A stretch of 64,000 nucleotides of DNA from Aquipluma nitroreducens (GCF_009689585.1 NZ_AP018694.1:2929001-2993000); one strand, 5' to 3'. Numbered from the stretch's first letter, positions 35,414 to 44,571 are shown. Notes: generated by a model from the sequence alone, not told the origin. Numbers and translations: made by a program.

Positions 35414-36538
35414 ATGTTTTTTAAAGAAGTTATCGGACAAAGCGCCATCAAACAACGACTAATTCAGTCGGTTAACGAAGAACGAGTAAGCCATGCCCAG
35501 CTGTTTGCAGGTCCTCCCGGAAGCGGAAAACTGGCACTCGCCATTGCATACGCTCAATTTGTGGCCTGCACCAACCGGCAGGCCGACGATTCATGTGGTG
35601 AATGTCCGTCGTGCAAAAAGTACAAAAAGCTGATTCATCCCGATCTTCATTTTGTATTTCCGGTGATAAAAACGCCCAAATTTAAGGAGCCTGTTTCTGA
35701 TAATTTTCTGGAAGAATGGCGGATCATGATCGCCAAAAATCCATATTTCAACAGCGACCAGTGGTTCGAATTTATTGGCGTTGAAAATGCCCAGGGCTTG
35801 ATTTATTCGCATCAAAGCGAAGAAATTATCAGGAAGCTCAACCTTAAATCGTACGAATCGGAATACAAGGTGATGATAATCTGGCTTCCGGAGAAAATGC
35901 ACGTAGCCTGCGCCAACAAGCTGCTGAAAATGATCGAAGAACCGCCCGTAAAAACGTTGTTTGTCCTGATTACCGAAAACGAAGAAGACATTATCAGCAC
36001 CATCCGGTCGCGATGCCAGCTCATTATCATACCTCCAATCGATTCGGTTTCGATTGAAAAAGCCATAAGTGCTTTGCCTGAAGCTGTAGGTTTTGATCTT
36101 CGAAATATCGTTCACCTGTCGAAGGGAAACTATGGTAAAGCCATTGAATTGCTTGAGCCTGACGAACAAACTCTTTTTAACCTCGAACGATTTAAAGAAT
36201 TAATGCGTTATTCCTACGGAAGAAAATTCGCCGACCTGTTTAAATGGGTTGATCAGGTGGCAAATGTTGGTCGCGAGAAGCAAAAAAGCTTGCTGAACTA
36301 TTTTCTGATTATACTTCGCGAGAACTTCGTTTATAATCTGAAAAACAGCAATCTGACCTTCATGAGCGATCAGGAAGAAGAGTTTTCGAAGCGATTTTCG
36401 CCTTTCATCAACGAGCGAAACATTATTGAACTAACAGAGGTTTTCGAAACCGCTTTTGCCCACATTGGAATGAACGGAAATCCAAGAATCATATTTACTG
36501 ACGTGGCGTTTAAAATTACCAAACTCATCAGGAAATAG
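35414..36538 (+). CDS. holB: DNA polymerase III delta-prime subunit
   Basis: 374 residues from ATG 35414. The frame is open back to 35336, but MFFKEVIGQSAIKQRL is the usual start and a promoter overlaps the extension. Clamp-loader AAA+ features: P-loop GPPGSGK (33-39), a zinc-binding CxxCxxC module (CGECPSC plus an earlier Cys) and the sensor/SRC-like STIRSRCQLI. The delta-prime subunit helps load the sliding clamp at the replication fork. Followed by a repeat and ricT on the same strand. Confidence 0.9.
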   Translation: MFFKEVIGQSAIKQRLIQSVNEERVSHAQLFAGPPGSGKLALAIAYAQFVACTNRQADDSCGECPSCKKYKKLIHPDLHFVFPVIKTPKFKEPVSDNFLEEWRIMIAKNPYFNSDQWFEFIGVENAQGLIYSHQSEEIIRKLNLKSYESEYKVMIIWLPEKMHVACANKLLKMIEEPPVKTLFVLITENEEDIISTIRSRCQLIIIPPIDSVSIEKAISALPEAVGFDLRNIVHLSKGNYGKAIELLEPDEQTLFNLERFKELMRYSYGRKFADLFKWVDQVANVGREKQKSLLNYFLIILRENFVYNLKNSNLTFMSDQEEEFSKRFSPFINERNIIELTEVFETAFAHIGMNGNPRIIFTDVAFKITKLIRK

Positions 36539-36540
36539 GG

Positions 36541-36635
36541 AAGTGGACAGTATTCAGTCGCAGGGTCTGCATTTCTGAACACTGAAACTGGGCACTGAAC
36601 ACTTTTTTCGAATGACCAATGACTAATAACTAATT
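36541..36635. repeat. Degenerate CAGT/CACTGAAC intergenic array
   Basis: Drifting repeats of the form CAGTATTCAGTCGCAG, TGAACACTGAAACTGGG and CACTGAACAC, then AATGACCAATGACTAATAAC. Similar text (CCAGTGTTCAGTCTCAGTG) occurs at 52503-52521. It looks like slippage-derived non-coding repeat. Confidence 0.4.
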
Positions 36636-36649
36636 ACAGATTTTATAAC

Positions 36650-36657
36650 TATTTTTG
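36650..36657 (+). promoter_or_regulatory. Putative -7 promoter element of ricT-gldH
   Basis: TATTTTTG matches TAnnTTTG and ends 27 nt before the ATG at 36685. Confidence 0.45.
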
Positions 36658-36684
36658 CATGCACTTGGTAATTCTCTAACTATT

Positions 36685-37809
36685 ATGGATGATCTCAATT
36701 TTGTTGATCGCGGATGCTGCAATGGGCGCGGGGGAACTTGTTCTAAACTGAACGTTTACGATTGGTTGGACGACGTGATCAACATTGCGAATCCGACAGA
36801 TTTGGTCGAGGTCAGATTTAAGAATACCCGAAAGGATTTTTTTCGCAATGTAAATAACCTGAAATTGGATCCGGGCGATTTGGTTGCCGTTGAAGCCAAT
36901 CCTGGTCACGATATCGGAATTGTTACGGTAACCGGCGATTTGGTGCTTGAGCAAATGAAAAAGCACAAAGTAACCCTGATCAATGGTGAAATCCGTAAAA
37001 TATACCGAAAAGCAAAACCTGCAGACATTGACAAATGGAAGGAAGCAATTGCTTGCGAACAACAAACCATGATACGTTCGCGCCAGATTGCCAACGAGCT
37101 AAACCTGGCCATGAAAATTGGCGATGTGGAATATCAAGGCGATAAAACAAAAGCCATTTTCTATTATTTGGCCGACGATCGTGTTGATTTTCGCCAACTG
37201 ATCAAAGTTTTTGCTGACACTTTCCGGATCAGAATAGAAATGAAGCAAATTGGGGCAAGGCAGGAGGCTGGCCGTATCGGAGGAATTGGTCCTTGCGGAC
37301 GCGAAATTTGCTGCGCGTCGTGGATCACTAATTTTGTGTCGGTAAATACGAATTCAGCCCGGTATCAGGATATTTCGCTGAACCCGCAAAAATTGGCCGG
37401 ACAATGTGGCAAACTGAAATGCTGCCTCAACTTCGAAGTGGATACCTACATCGATGCGCAGAAAGATTTTCCGTCATCAAATGTTCAGCTCCAAACTGAA
37501 AATGGAACCTACCAATATTTCAAAGCCGATATTTTTAAACAAATATACCTGTACTCCAAAGTGGGCGATAAAACAGGAAATCTGATAGAAGTTCCGGTTA
37601 GTCGGGTGAAAGAAATTATCCGGTCGAACCAGAAAGGTCAAGTTGTAGCAAGGCTAATTCATGAATCAGAGATTAAGCCTGTTGTCGAAAAATTAGGTTT
37701 CGAAGATGGTTCGAACCACGATTCGCTAACTCGTTTTGACGACCCGAAACGTTCTGAAAACAAAAAAAGAGGCAACAATCGCCGCAGAAAATTCAAACCC
37801 AAATCATGA
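36685..37809 (+). CDS. ricT: PSP1/RicT (YaaT) family protein
   Basis: 374 residues from ATG 36685; earlier in-frame TTG at 36655 overlaps the promoter. PSP1 C-terminal domain with many conserved cysteines: GCCNGRGGTC near the start, IGGIGPCGREICCASW, and GQCGKLKCCLNFE. In Bacillus subtilis RicT belongs to the RicAFT complex, which carries Fe-S clusters and governs RNA processing. The Bacteroidota protein is much longer at the N-terminus and has a basic tail (KKRGNNRRRKFKPKS) suited to RNA binding. Overlaps gldH by ATGA, a conserved pairing in this phylum. Confidence 0.9.
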   Translation: MDDLNFVDRGCCNGRGGTCSKLNVYDWLDDVINIANPTDLVEVRFKNTRKDFFRNVNNLKLDPGDLVAVEANPGHDIGIVTVTGDLVLEQMKKHKVTLINGEIRKIYRKAKPADIDKWKEAIACEQQTMIRSRQIANELNLAMKIGDVEYQGDKTKAIFYYLADDRVDFRQLIKVFADTFRIRIEMKQIGARQEAGRIGGIGPCGREICCASWITNFVSVNTNSARYQDISLNPQKLAGQCGKLKCCLNFEVDTYIDAQKDFPSSNVQLQTENGTYQYFKADIFKQIYLYSKVGDKTGNLIEVPVSRVKEIIRSNQKGQVVARLIHESEIKPVVEKLGFEDGSNHDSLTRFDDPKRSENKKRGNNRRRKFKPKS

Positions 37810-38276
37810 GACAATTTTTTATACTAATTTTTGCCATAACCCTTATTACAGGCCTCATTTCGTGTGACCGAAAGAAGGTTTTTGAAGCCTATCACCGAAT
37901 TGACGAAAAAGGTTGGAACAAGGATTCGGTTATTGTTTTTAAGGTTCATTTAACCGACACCATCAAAAACAACAACCTGTTTGTGAACATTCGCAACAAA
38001 GGAACTTACGCGTATAGTAACATTTATCTTTTTATGACTATTGGCTCTCCCGATGGAGTTATGAGGACAGATACTGTTGAGTTTACCCTGGCAGATCCCT
38101 CTGGCAAATGGCGGGGAAGCGGAATTGGAGGCCTGCACGACAGCCAGATTCCATACAAAAGCAGTGTTTACTTTCCGCATAAAGGAGAATACACATTCAT
38201 GATCAAACAGGGAATGCGCGATAACGTGTTACAAGGAATTCGCGATGTCGGTTTCCGTATAGAAAAAACTTATTAG
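37806..38276 (+). CDS. gldH: Gliding motility lipoprotein GldH
   Basis: 156 residues with a lipoprotein signal (LITGLISC, lipidated Cys20). Conserved GldH text: FEAYHRIDEKGWNKDSVIVF, NIRNKGTYAYSNIYLF, DTVEFTLADPSGKWRGSGIG and QGMRDNVLQGIRDVGFRIEK. In Flavobacterium GldH is needed for gliding; in non-gliding Bacteroidota it is retained with unknown envelope role. Translationally coupled to ricT (ATGA). Confidence 0.92.
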   Translation: MRQFFILIFAITLITGLISCDRKKVFEAYHRIDEKGWNKDSVIVFKVHLTDTIKNNNLFVNIRNKGTYAYSNIYLFMTIGSPDGVMRTDTVEFTLADPSGKWRGSGIGGLHDSQIPYKSSVYFPHKGEYTFMIKQGMRDNVLQGIRDVGFRIEKTY

Positions 38277-38294
38277 GAGGCGGAAGGCCGAAGG

Positions 38295-38380
38295 CTAACT
38301 CGGAACTCGAAACCCGCAACAAATTTGAAGCCGTGAGACGAAAGGCAAAATTGTAAATAGTAAATTGTCAAATAGTAAGT
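38295..38380. repeat. Two degenerate repeat types between gldH and trmB
   Basis: CTCGGAACTCGAAACCCGCA (38299-38318) belongs to the family at 8993 and 39703. It is followed by ATTGTAAATAGTAAATTGTC and AAATAGTAAG, a drifting 9- to 11-bp repeat. Confidence 0.45.
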
Positions 38381-38384
38381 AAAA

Positions 38385-39125
38385 GTGGGGAAGAATAAAT
38401 TATCGAAATTTGCCGATCTGGCAACTTACGAACATGTGGTTCAGGTTACTTACCGGCATGTTCAGGAAAATGGATTTCAATACAAAGGGAAATGGAGTGA
38501 GACTTTTTTCGGAAATACGAATCCGGTTATTCTCGAATTGGGCTGCGGAAAAGGCGAATACACAGTAAAACTTGCCAAACATTATCCTGAATTTAATTTC
38601 ATTGGCTTAGATATTAAAGGTTCCAGAATGTGGAAAGGCGCCACTCAAGCCAAAGATCAGGGATTAAAAAATGTTGGCTTTTTGCGTACCAACATCGAGA
38701 ATATCCGCATGTTTTTTGCGGAAAACGAAGTTGCTGAGATCTGGCTCACTTTTCCTGATCCGCAAATGAAAAGAACACGCAAAAGACTGACCGCAACCAA
38801 TTTCATATCAAATTATCGTCAGATCATGGTTTCAAACGGTATCATTCACCTAAAGTCGGACAGTAATTTTATGTATCGTTACACCGAAGCCATGGTTGCC
38901 GAAAATCAGTTTGAAGTTATACGTCAAACCGACGATTTATATCATTCCGAAATTCTTGACGAAGTATTGTCGATCCAGACTTTCTACGAAAAACAATGGC
39001 TCGACCGCGGACTGACCATCAAATACCTGGCTTTCCGGCTTAGCCACCAGGAACTTCTTCGTGAGCCGCAAGTTGAGATAGAGAAAGATCCGTACCGTAG
39101 TTTTGGACGCAGTGCGAAGGAGTAA
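38385..39125 (+). CDS. trmB: tRNA (guanine-N7-)-methyltransferase
   Basis: 246 residues, GTG start (no ATG before the conserved MGKNKLSKFADL start). It methylates G46 in tRNA variable loops using S-adenosylmethionine. SAM motif LELGCGKGEYT (about 50-60), GLDIKGSRMWKGA, and the TrmB signature WLTFPDPQMKRTRKRLT. Single gene flanked by intergenic repeats. Confidence 0.95.
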   Translation: MGKNKLSKFADLATYEHVVQVTYRHVQENGFQYKGKWSETFFGNTNPVILELGCGKGEYTVKLAKHYPEFNFIGLDIKGSRMWKGATQAKDQGLKNVGFLRTNIENIRMFFAENEVAEIWLTFPDPQMKRTRKRLTATNFISNYRQIMVSNGIIHLKSDSNFMYRYTEAMVAENQFEVIRQTDDLYHSEILDEVLSIQTFYEKQWLDRGLTIKYLAFRLSHQELLREPQVEIEKDPYRSFGRSAKE

Positions 39126-39126
39126 A

Positions 39127-39260
39127 ACACAAAGTCCGGAGACGGGAGACCGAAGTCAGAAGAGATATCCACAAATTTGATTTTTCTGCTAAGGTCCCAT
39201 CGGGACGATATATTTGTAGCCCTGGCTTTTAAGCCGGGGAGGATGCGACGAAGAGGATTT
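39127..39260. repeat. Intergenic repeat cluster with hairpins
   Basis: GTCCGGAGACGGGAGACCGA and AGTCAGAAG (39136-39164), then GTCCC-ATC-GGGAC (about 39194-39206) and CCCTGGCTT/AAGCCGGGG (about 39220-39240). I know the GGTCCCATCGGGACG text as a dispersed Bacteroidota repeat. No ORF. Confidence 0.5.
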
Positions 39261-39349
39261 AAACGCCGGTTCGCCTAATTTGATCGAAGCAATAATCCAT
39301 TTCCGGCGTAATGGCTCAAATTTCATAATTGGCAAGAATTCTATTGTTT

Positions 39350-39682
39350 ATGAGCGATTTTTACGATAAAGTGTATGAGGTTGTGCGCCTGATTCCTGCG
39401 GGAAGAGTGACGAGCTACGGAGCGATTGCGACTTTTCTGGGTACAGCACAATCGTCACGAATGATTGGTTGGGCCATGAACAATGCCGGTAGTCAGGAAA
39501 AATATGTCCCCGCCCACCGGGTTGTCAACCGAAACGGATTGCTCACCGGGAAGCATCATTTCGGCTCGTCAACCGTTATGCAGGAATTGCTCGAGGCTGA
39601 AGGAATTACGGTCGTTGATGACCAGATTGTTGATTTTGAAAAGCACTTCTGGAATCCGATGATTGAACTTGACATGGAATAG
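39350..39682 (+). CDS. Alkyltransferase-like (ATL) protein, Cys-less MGMT homologue
   Basis: 110 residues from ATG 39350. It matches the DNA-binding half of O6-alkylguanine-DNA alkyltransferase: RVTSYGAIATFLG (helix-turn-helix entry), SSRMIGWAMNNA (arginine finger Arg37) and VPAHRVVNRNG. The alkyl-accepting PCHR is replaced by PAHR (Ala55), so it cannot take up an alkyl group. ATL proteins instead flag O6-alkylguanine for nucleotide excision repair; those described usually have Trp or Ala at this position. Single gene flanked by repeats. Confidence 0.88.
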   Translation: MSDFYDKVYEVVRLIPAGRVTSYGAIATFLGTAQSSRMIGWAMNNAGSQEKYVPAHRVVNRNGLLTGKHHFGSSTVMQELLEAEGITVVDDQIVDFEKHFWNPMIELDME

Positions 39683-39699
39683 TTTGTTTCTATGAGGTG

Positions 39700-39770
39700 T
39701 TCAGTTACGAGATACGGGTTGCGAGTTTCGGGTTAAACATGTAACCCGGAACTCGCAACCCGCAACAAAT
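39700..39770. repeat. Inverted copy pair of the CCGGAACTCGCAACCCG repeat
   Basis: ACGAGATACGGGTTGCGAG and TTTCGGGTTAAACATG, followed by TAACCCGGAACTCGCAACCC and GCAAC, form a facing pair. Related copies are at 8993 and 38299. Confidence 0.55.
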
Positions 39771-39811
39771 GAAATATTTTCAAAAACCAATTGAGAAAAA
39801 TACATATAAAA

Positions 39812-40927
39812 ATGACAGAAATACCACGTAAATTAATTGTTCCCAAAAATATTACCGATGCGCTCCGGAATGTGATTTTCCCCGGAAGTAATCAGGATGT
39901 TATTTCGCTCGATATGGCTCAGGAAATTCGGGTTGCCGGCAAAAAAGTTACTTTTTCGCTGGTTTTTCAACGTTCGGATGACCCTAATATGGCTGCCGTT
40001 ATTGCGGCCTGCGAGGAGGCTATTCTGACTCACCTTGGTTCCGACGTTGAAATAAAAGGCAACATCACTGCAAAGGCGATTCATCAAATGGAACGTCCGA
40101 TTTTACCAGGAGTTAAAAACCTGATTGCTATTGCTTCAGGAAAAGGGGGCGTTGGGAAATCAACTGTTTCAGTAAATCTGGCCATTGCATTGGCTAAAAC
40201 TGGAGCCAAAGTCGGACTGATTGATGCCGATATTTTCGGGCCGTCAATCCCAAAAATGTTTGGAGTTGAGGATGTTAAACCCGCCGGAGTTCGTGTTGAT
40301 GGAAAAGAACGTATTCAACCCATCAGTAAATTTGGCGTTAACTTTTTGTCCATAGGTTTTTTTGTTGCTACTGAAGACGCTGTTATTTGGCGGGGACCAA
40401 TGGCTTCGAACGCGCTTAAACAATTAATAACCGACGGCAATTGGGGAACATTGGATTACTTGCTTTTTGATCTTCCTCCCGGAACCAGCGATATTCACCT
40501 CACTTTGGTTCAAACCGTTCCCATTTCAGGAGCCGTTATTGTTACCACTCCTCAGGATGTAGCTTTGGCCGATGTAATCAGAGGGGTAAATATGTTCAAA
40601 GGAAAAGGTGTTGATGTTCCGGTTCTCGGGCTCATTGAAAATATGGCATGGTTTACGCCTGAAGAACTTCCCGAAAACAAATACTACATTTTCGGCAGGG
40701 ATGGTGGTCTGAAACTGGCGGAGCGGCTCGAATTGCCTTTGCTTGGACAAATACCAATTGTTCAGGGGATTCGTGAAGGCGGCGATTCGGGTAATCCGGT
40801 CGCCTGGGACGATAACTCCATAACCGGGAAAGTATTTGCTGAGATAGCTTCTAATTTAATTCGGGAATCCGACGCACGAAATGTAAACCTGAATCCGACA
40901 AAAAAAGTAAAAGTCAGCCGAAAATAG
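39812..40927 (+). CDS. apbC: Mrp/NBP35-family Fe-S cluster carrier ATPase
   Basis: 371 residues from ATG 39812; a TTG 7 codons earlier also exists. An N-terminal FSCA/MIP18-like domain (1-95, DALRNVIFPGSNQDVISL) is followed by a ParA/MinD-like P-loop domain with the deviant Walker A SGKGGVGKST (109-118), DADIFGPSIPKMFG and DLPPGTSDIHLTLVQ. Members bind and transfer Fe-S clusters. The usual C-terminal CxxC is not evident here: the region FTPEELPENKYYIFG replaces the CPxC motif, so cluster binding by this copy is less certain. Strong terminator follows. Confidence 0.92.
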   Translation: MTEIPRKLIVPKNITDALRNVIFPGSNQDVISLDMAQEIRVAGKKVTFSLVFQRSDDPNMAAVIAACEEAILTHLGSDVEIKGNITAKAIHQMERPILPGVKNLIAIASGKGGVGKSTVSVNLAIALAKTGAKVGLIDADIFGPSIPKMFGVEDVKPAGVRVDGKERIQPISKFGVNFLSIGFFVATEDAVIWRGPMASNALKQLITDGNWGTLDYLLFDLPPGTSDIHLTLVQTVPISGAVIVTTPQDVALADVIRGVNMFKGKGVDVPVLGLIENMAWFTPEELPENKYYIFGRDGGLKLAERLELPLLGQIPIVQGIREGGDSGNPVAWDDNSITGKVFAEIASNLIRESDARNVNLNPTKKVKVSRK

Positions 40928-40950
40928 ATTGCTGATCGCTCAAAATTTAT

Positions 40951-40997
40951 AATGGAACATTTTGTCAATCTTATGGACAAATGTTCCATTTTTTTAT
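40951..40997 (+). terminator. Strong terminator after apbC
   Basis: AATGGAACATTTTGTC pairs with GGACAAATGTTCCATT, followed by seven T. Confidence 0.9.
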
Positions 40998-41170
40998 GCT
41001 TGTTGCTAGCTTGGTTTCTTTAAATTATTCATATTTAGATTTTTATCTAAAATTTATTGTCGCTATTTGTGTTCGTCTGGATTTTATGATTTCTTGGATT
41101 AGTCGGTTGAATTTCTATTTTTGTTTAGAGAACTAAACTTTATTGAATTATTTAAACTAACTTTTAATCT

Positions 41171-42580
41171 ATGACAAACCAATCGAGCAGCAATCTCAGA
41201 ATTGGAATGACCTTTATGGCTTCCATCTTCTTCATTTTTGGATTTATTACAAACTTCAACATTGCTATGAAAGATCAGGTGCAACTGGCATTTGATCTGA
41301 AAACGCTATATCCGGGATGGGAGAATTTTTTTGCACAACTTGTAAATGGCGTATTTTTCTTTGCCTATTTCTGTTTCAGCTTTATATCCGGCATGATTAT
41401 CAAGAAAATTGGCTATAAAAATGGCGTTATCGTCGGTCTTGTATTAGTTGCAACAGGTAGCTACTTGTTTTTTCCAGCAGTTTCGGTTTTGTCGTACCCA
41501 TTATTTTTGGGGGCTATATTTGTAATGGCAACTGGGGTTGTATTTTTGCAAACTGCCGCGAATCCTTACGTTGTAGCTTTAGGTCCGCAAGAAACCGCTC
41601 CTGCCCGGCTTAATTTAACTCAGGCTTTAAACGGGGTGGCTACCACCATTGCCCCTTACTTAGCTGGAATCCTGGTTTTGGCTCCTGCTGTAATGGCTCT
41701 TAAAAATGGAGCTTCTGCACAGGAAGCAGCCGATTTTGTTAAAATGCCATTCGTTATCATTGGTTCAGTAGTTGTTTTAATTGCGATTGGAATCGTGTTC
41801 ATTAAGTTACCTGAAATTATAGGTGATGCGACTGTTGCATCTATGTCAGCCTTGAAAAAACCTCAGGTTTGGTTAGGTGCAATTGGGATTTTCTGCTATG
41901 TCGGAGCTGAGGTAGGCACTGCCTCCCAGATAAGTAGCTATTTGACTAATTTGCTGGATATGGCAAAAGATGAGGCTGTAAAATTAACTGCCATTTATTG
42001 GGGTGGAAATATGATTGGCCGTTTTATTGGGTCAGTTTTACTTGGTACGCTATCCAAAAATCTGAAATACAGGTATTCTTTGTTTATTTTAGTCTTCGCA
42101 TTTTTCGTGGGTTGGTTTATCTTCTCGGCAGGGGTGAAAGACGGACAGTTTATTTTTGAATCGAAACCAATTTATGGCATAATTTTCTTTATTATTGCGG
42201 TTGTCAATTTTTTATTGATGCTTTTGGGCAGAGGTATTGCAAACGTTTCTTTGGGAATTTTCGGAGCAGCAAATATGTTCCTTGTTTTAGCCGGATTTCT
42301 GTTGCCTCCACAAATCGGAATGTGGTGTTTGCTTTCAGTAGGGTTCTTTAACTCGATCATGTTCCCCAATATTTTTTCATTGGGTGTTAACGATCTTGAT
42401 CCTTCCGAAATGCCAATCGCATCCGGTATGATCAATACAATGATCGTTGGTGGATCGGTTGTTCCGGTGGTTATGGGCGCAATAACTGATTCCGTAAGCT
42501 TGAAAGCTGCTTTATTAGTTCCTATAATTTGTTATGCATATATCACGTTCTTTGCATTAGAGGGAAGTAAAATCCGATAA
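41171..42580 (+). CDS. MFS sugar transporter (FHS/FucP-like)
   Basis: 469 residues with about 12 hydrophobic helices. FHS-type signatures: FMASIFFIFGFITNFN (helix 1), FFAYFCFSFISGMIIKKIGYK and ATGVVFLQTAANPYV (helix 4), and NSIMFPNIFSLGV late in the protein. This family imports monosaccharides such as fucose, glucose or galactose with protons. A ROK kinase starts 24 bp downstream, so the pair probably imports and phosphorylates a hexose. The 240-bp upstream region is AT-rich without recognisable operator. Confidence 0.9.
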   Translation: MTNQSSSNLRIGMTFMASIFFIFGFITNFNIAMKDQVQLAFDLKTLYPGWENFFAQLVNGVFFFAYFCFSFISGMIIKKIGYKNGVIVGLVLVATGSYLFFPAVSVLSYPLFLGAIFVMATGVVFLQTAANPYVVALGPQETAPARLNLTQALNGVATTIAPYLAGILVLAPAVMALKNGASAQEAADFVKMPFVIIGSVVVLIAIGIVFIKLPEIIGDATVASMSALKKPQVWLGAIGIFCYVGAEVGTASQISSYLTNLLDMAKDEAVKLTAIYWGGNMIGRFIGSVLLGTLSKNLKYRYSLFILVFAFFVGWFIFSAGVKDGQFIFESKPIYGIIFFIIAVVNFLLMLLGRGIANVSLGIFGAANMFLVLAGFLLPPQIGMWCLLSVGFFNSIMFPNIFSLGVNDLDPSEMPIASGMINTMIVGGSVVPVVMGAITDSVSLKAALLVPIICYAYITFFALEGSKIR

Positions 42581-42604
42581 TCAATTTTTTTAATAATATA
42601 CTCA

Positions 42605-43585
42605 ATGAAAAAAGTAGCAATAGGTGTCGATATTGGTGGAACAAATACTGCCATTGGTGTTGTTGATGAATTAGGAAATGTAGTTGCAAAAGGAAACATT
42701 TCAACCCGAACCGATGGGGACGTTGATCGGTATGTTGATGATTTATCATCAGCAATTCATGAATTAATCAATTCGGTTAAACTATTAAATCCTGAAATCG
42801 AAATTCAGGGGATTGGAATTGGAGCTCCAAATGCAAATTATTACGCCGGAACTATTGAATATGCTGCAAACCTGGCCTTTAAAGGTGTCGTGCCTCTTGT
42901 GAAACTTCTTAAACTTAAATTTCCTGAACTAAAGGCCATCTCAATGACCAACGACGCCAATGCTGCTGCGATTGGCGAGATGATTTACGGCGGTGCCGTT
43001 GGGATGAAAAACTTTGTGATGTACACTCTTGGCACAGGTGTTGGAAGTGGAATCGTTGTCAATGGAGATTTGGTATATGGCGACGACGGTTTTGCCGGCG
43101 AATGTGGTCACACCACCTTAATCCCTGGCGGAAGACTGTGTGGTTGTGGTGCACTTGGTCACTTTGAAGCATACTGCTCAGCTCCGGGCATGAAACGCAC
43201 TGCTTTTGAGCTGTTGGTGAAATACAATGCTACCGACAGTTTATTGGCTGACAAATCTTTTAACGAACTCGATTCGAAAATGATTTTTGATGCTGCTGAA
43301 AGAGGAGATAAAGTAGCCAACGAAGTATTTGAACAAACCGGGAAATGGCTTGGACAGGGTTTTGCCGATACAGCTCATCACCTGAGTCCTGAAGCCATCT
43401 TTTTGTTTGGTGGTCCAACTGCTGCCGGCGACTATATTTTCAAACCCGCGAAAGAAAGTATGGAGAAACATTTGTTAACGTCTTTTAAAAATAAGATTCA
43501 AATTTTGCCTTCACAGCTAAAACCTGGCGATGCAGCAATTGTTGGTGCAAGCGCATTGGTTTATCAGGAACTAAATAAAATGTAA
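42605..43585 (+). CDS. ROK-family glucokinase-like sugar kinase
   Basis: 326 residues. ATP-binding phosphate-1 motif DIGGTNTAIGVVD (9-21), catalytic region SMTNDANAAAIGE (Asp in the ND dyad), and the ROK zinc motif GHTTLIPGGRLCGCGALGHFE. It phosphorylates glucose or a related hexose in the cytosol. No helix-turn-helix is present, so it is a kinase and not a NagC-type repressor. In an operon with the MFS transporter; terminator follows. Confidence 0.92.
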   Translation: MKKVAIGVDIGGTNTAIGVVDELGNVVAKGNISTRTDGDVDRYVDDLSSAIHELINSVKLLNPEIEIQGIGIGAPNANYYAGTIEYAANLAFKGVVPLVKLLKLKFPELKAISMTNDANAAAIGEMIYGGAVGMKNFVMYTLGTGVGSGIVVNGDLVYGDDGFAGECGHTTLIPGGRLCGCGALGHFEAYCSAPGMKRTAFELLVKYNATDSLLADKSFNELDSKMIFDAAERGDKVANEVFEQTGKWLGQGFADTAHHLSPEAIFLFGGPTAAGDYIFKPAKESMEKHLLTSFKNKIQILPSQLKPGDAAIVGASALVYQELNKM

Positions 43586-43636
43586 TTTCACAATTAGCTG
43601 ATTATAAGTAACAAACAATCAGTTTTGATAAAATAC

Positions 43637-43685
43637 AGAGAGGGAAGTATGGCTAACTTTGGCTATCTTTCCTCTCTTTATTTTT
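43637..43685 (+). terminator. Terminator after the MFS-ROK operon
   Basis: AGAGAGGGAAG (43637-43647) pairs imperfectly with the arm ending CTTTCCTCTCT, followed by TTATTTTT. Confidence 0.8.
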
Positions 43686-43761
43686 ACTAATATTTGTTAA
43701 CAACTTGTGTGGTTTGTTGAAAAATTCATAGCTTCACCAACGAAACAATTACATCAGAAGC

Positions 43762-44571
43762 TTGAAAAACATAAAAAAACATATTATTCCCGTACTTTTT
43801 ATACTCTTTTCGGTATTCATTTTTCACAAAAGTGCCCATGCCGCAGGAGCTCTTAAAAAAGTAAAATACAACTATCTTTTACATTTGCCTGACGATTATG
43901 GCAAGGATCCAAATAAAAAATGGCCTGTTATTTTTTACCTGCATGGTCGTCATGCCAGCGGAAAAAATCTGGAAAGTTTGGAACGTTACGGATTGCCATA
44001 TTATCTCGATAAAGGTAAAAAGGTGGATTTCATCGTCGTATCTCCGCAATGCCCCTGGAATAAAAACTGGGCTTCGGAAGACTGGTTTAATCCGGTTTAC
44101 GATGAAGTGGCTGCCAAGCTAAAAGTTGATGACTCGCGCGTTTATTTGATTGGAATGAGTATGGGTGGTTTTGGAACCTGGGCATTGGCAAACCGCATGC
44201 CCGATCGTTTTGCCGCCATTTCACCCATGTGCGGAGGTGCCGATGTTAAATGGGCAAATCAGCTTAGCAAAGTTCCAACCTGGGTTTTCCACGGAACTGC
44301 CGACCGATCAATCCCGATAAGCCGTTCAGAGGTAATTGTAAAAGCGCTTGAAAAATTAAAGGCTGAAATCAAGTTTACCCGCCTGAAAAACATGGGGCAC
44401 GACATAAGCAAACAATTCGACAATAACGAATTATACAGTTGGCTGTTGGAACATTCGTTGAAAAAAATGCCTTTCTGGCAAGAGCCACTTCCTTTCATCA
44501 AAACCATTGCCGCGTTCAAAGTCACAGCTAATCCTCCGTTGAAGTCGGCTGGCTATGCCTTTGCAAACTAA
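43762..44571 (+). CDS. Secreted alpha/beta-hydrolase (carboxylesterase/phospholipase-like)
   Basis: 269 residues, TTG start; it is the only start that keeps the signal peptide (MKNIKKHIIPVLFILFSVFI ... AHA). Alpha/beta-hydrolase fold of the dienelactone-hydrolase/poly-hydroxybutyrate-depolymerase-like type: oxyanion loop YLHGRHASG, nucleophile elbow GMSMGGFG, acid in HGTADRSIP and histidine in KNMGHDISK. It could remove acetyl or feruloyl esters from polysaccharides, in line with the CAZyme context; the substrate is inferred only. Confidence 0.82.
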   Translation: MKNIKKHIIPVLFILFSVFIFHKSAHAAGALKKVKYNYLLHLPDDYGKDPNKKWPVIFYLHGRHASGKNLESLERYGLPYYLDKGKKVDFIVVSPQCPWNKNWASEDWFNPVYDEVAAKLKVDDSRVYLIGMSMGGFGTWALANRMPDRFAAISPMCGGADVKWANQLSKVPTWVFHGTADRSIPISRSEVIVKALEKLKAEIKFTRLKNMGHDISKQFDNNELYSWLLEHSLKKMPFWQEPLPFIKTIAAFKVTANPPLKSAGYAFAN

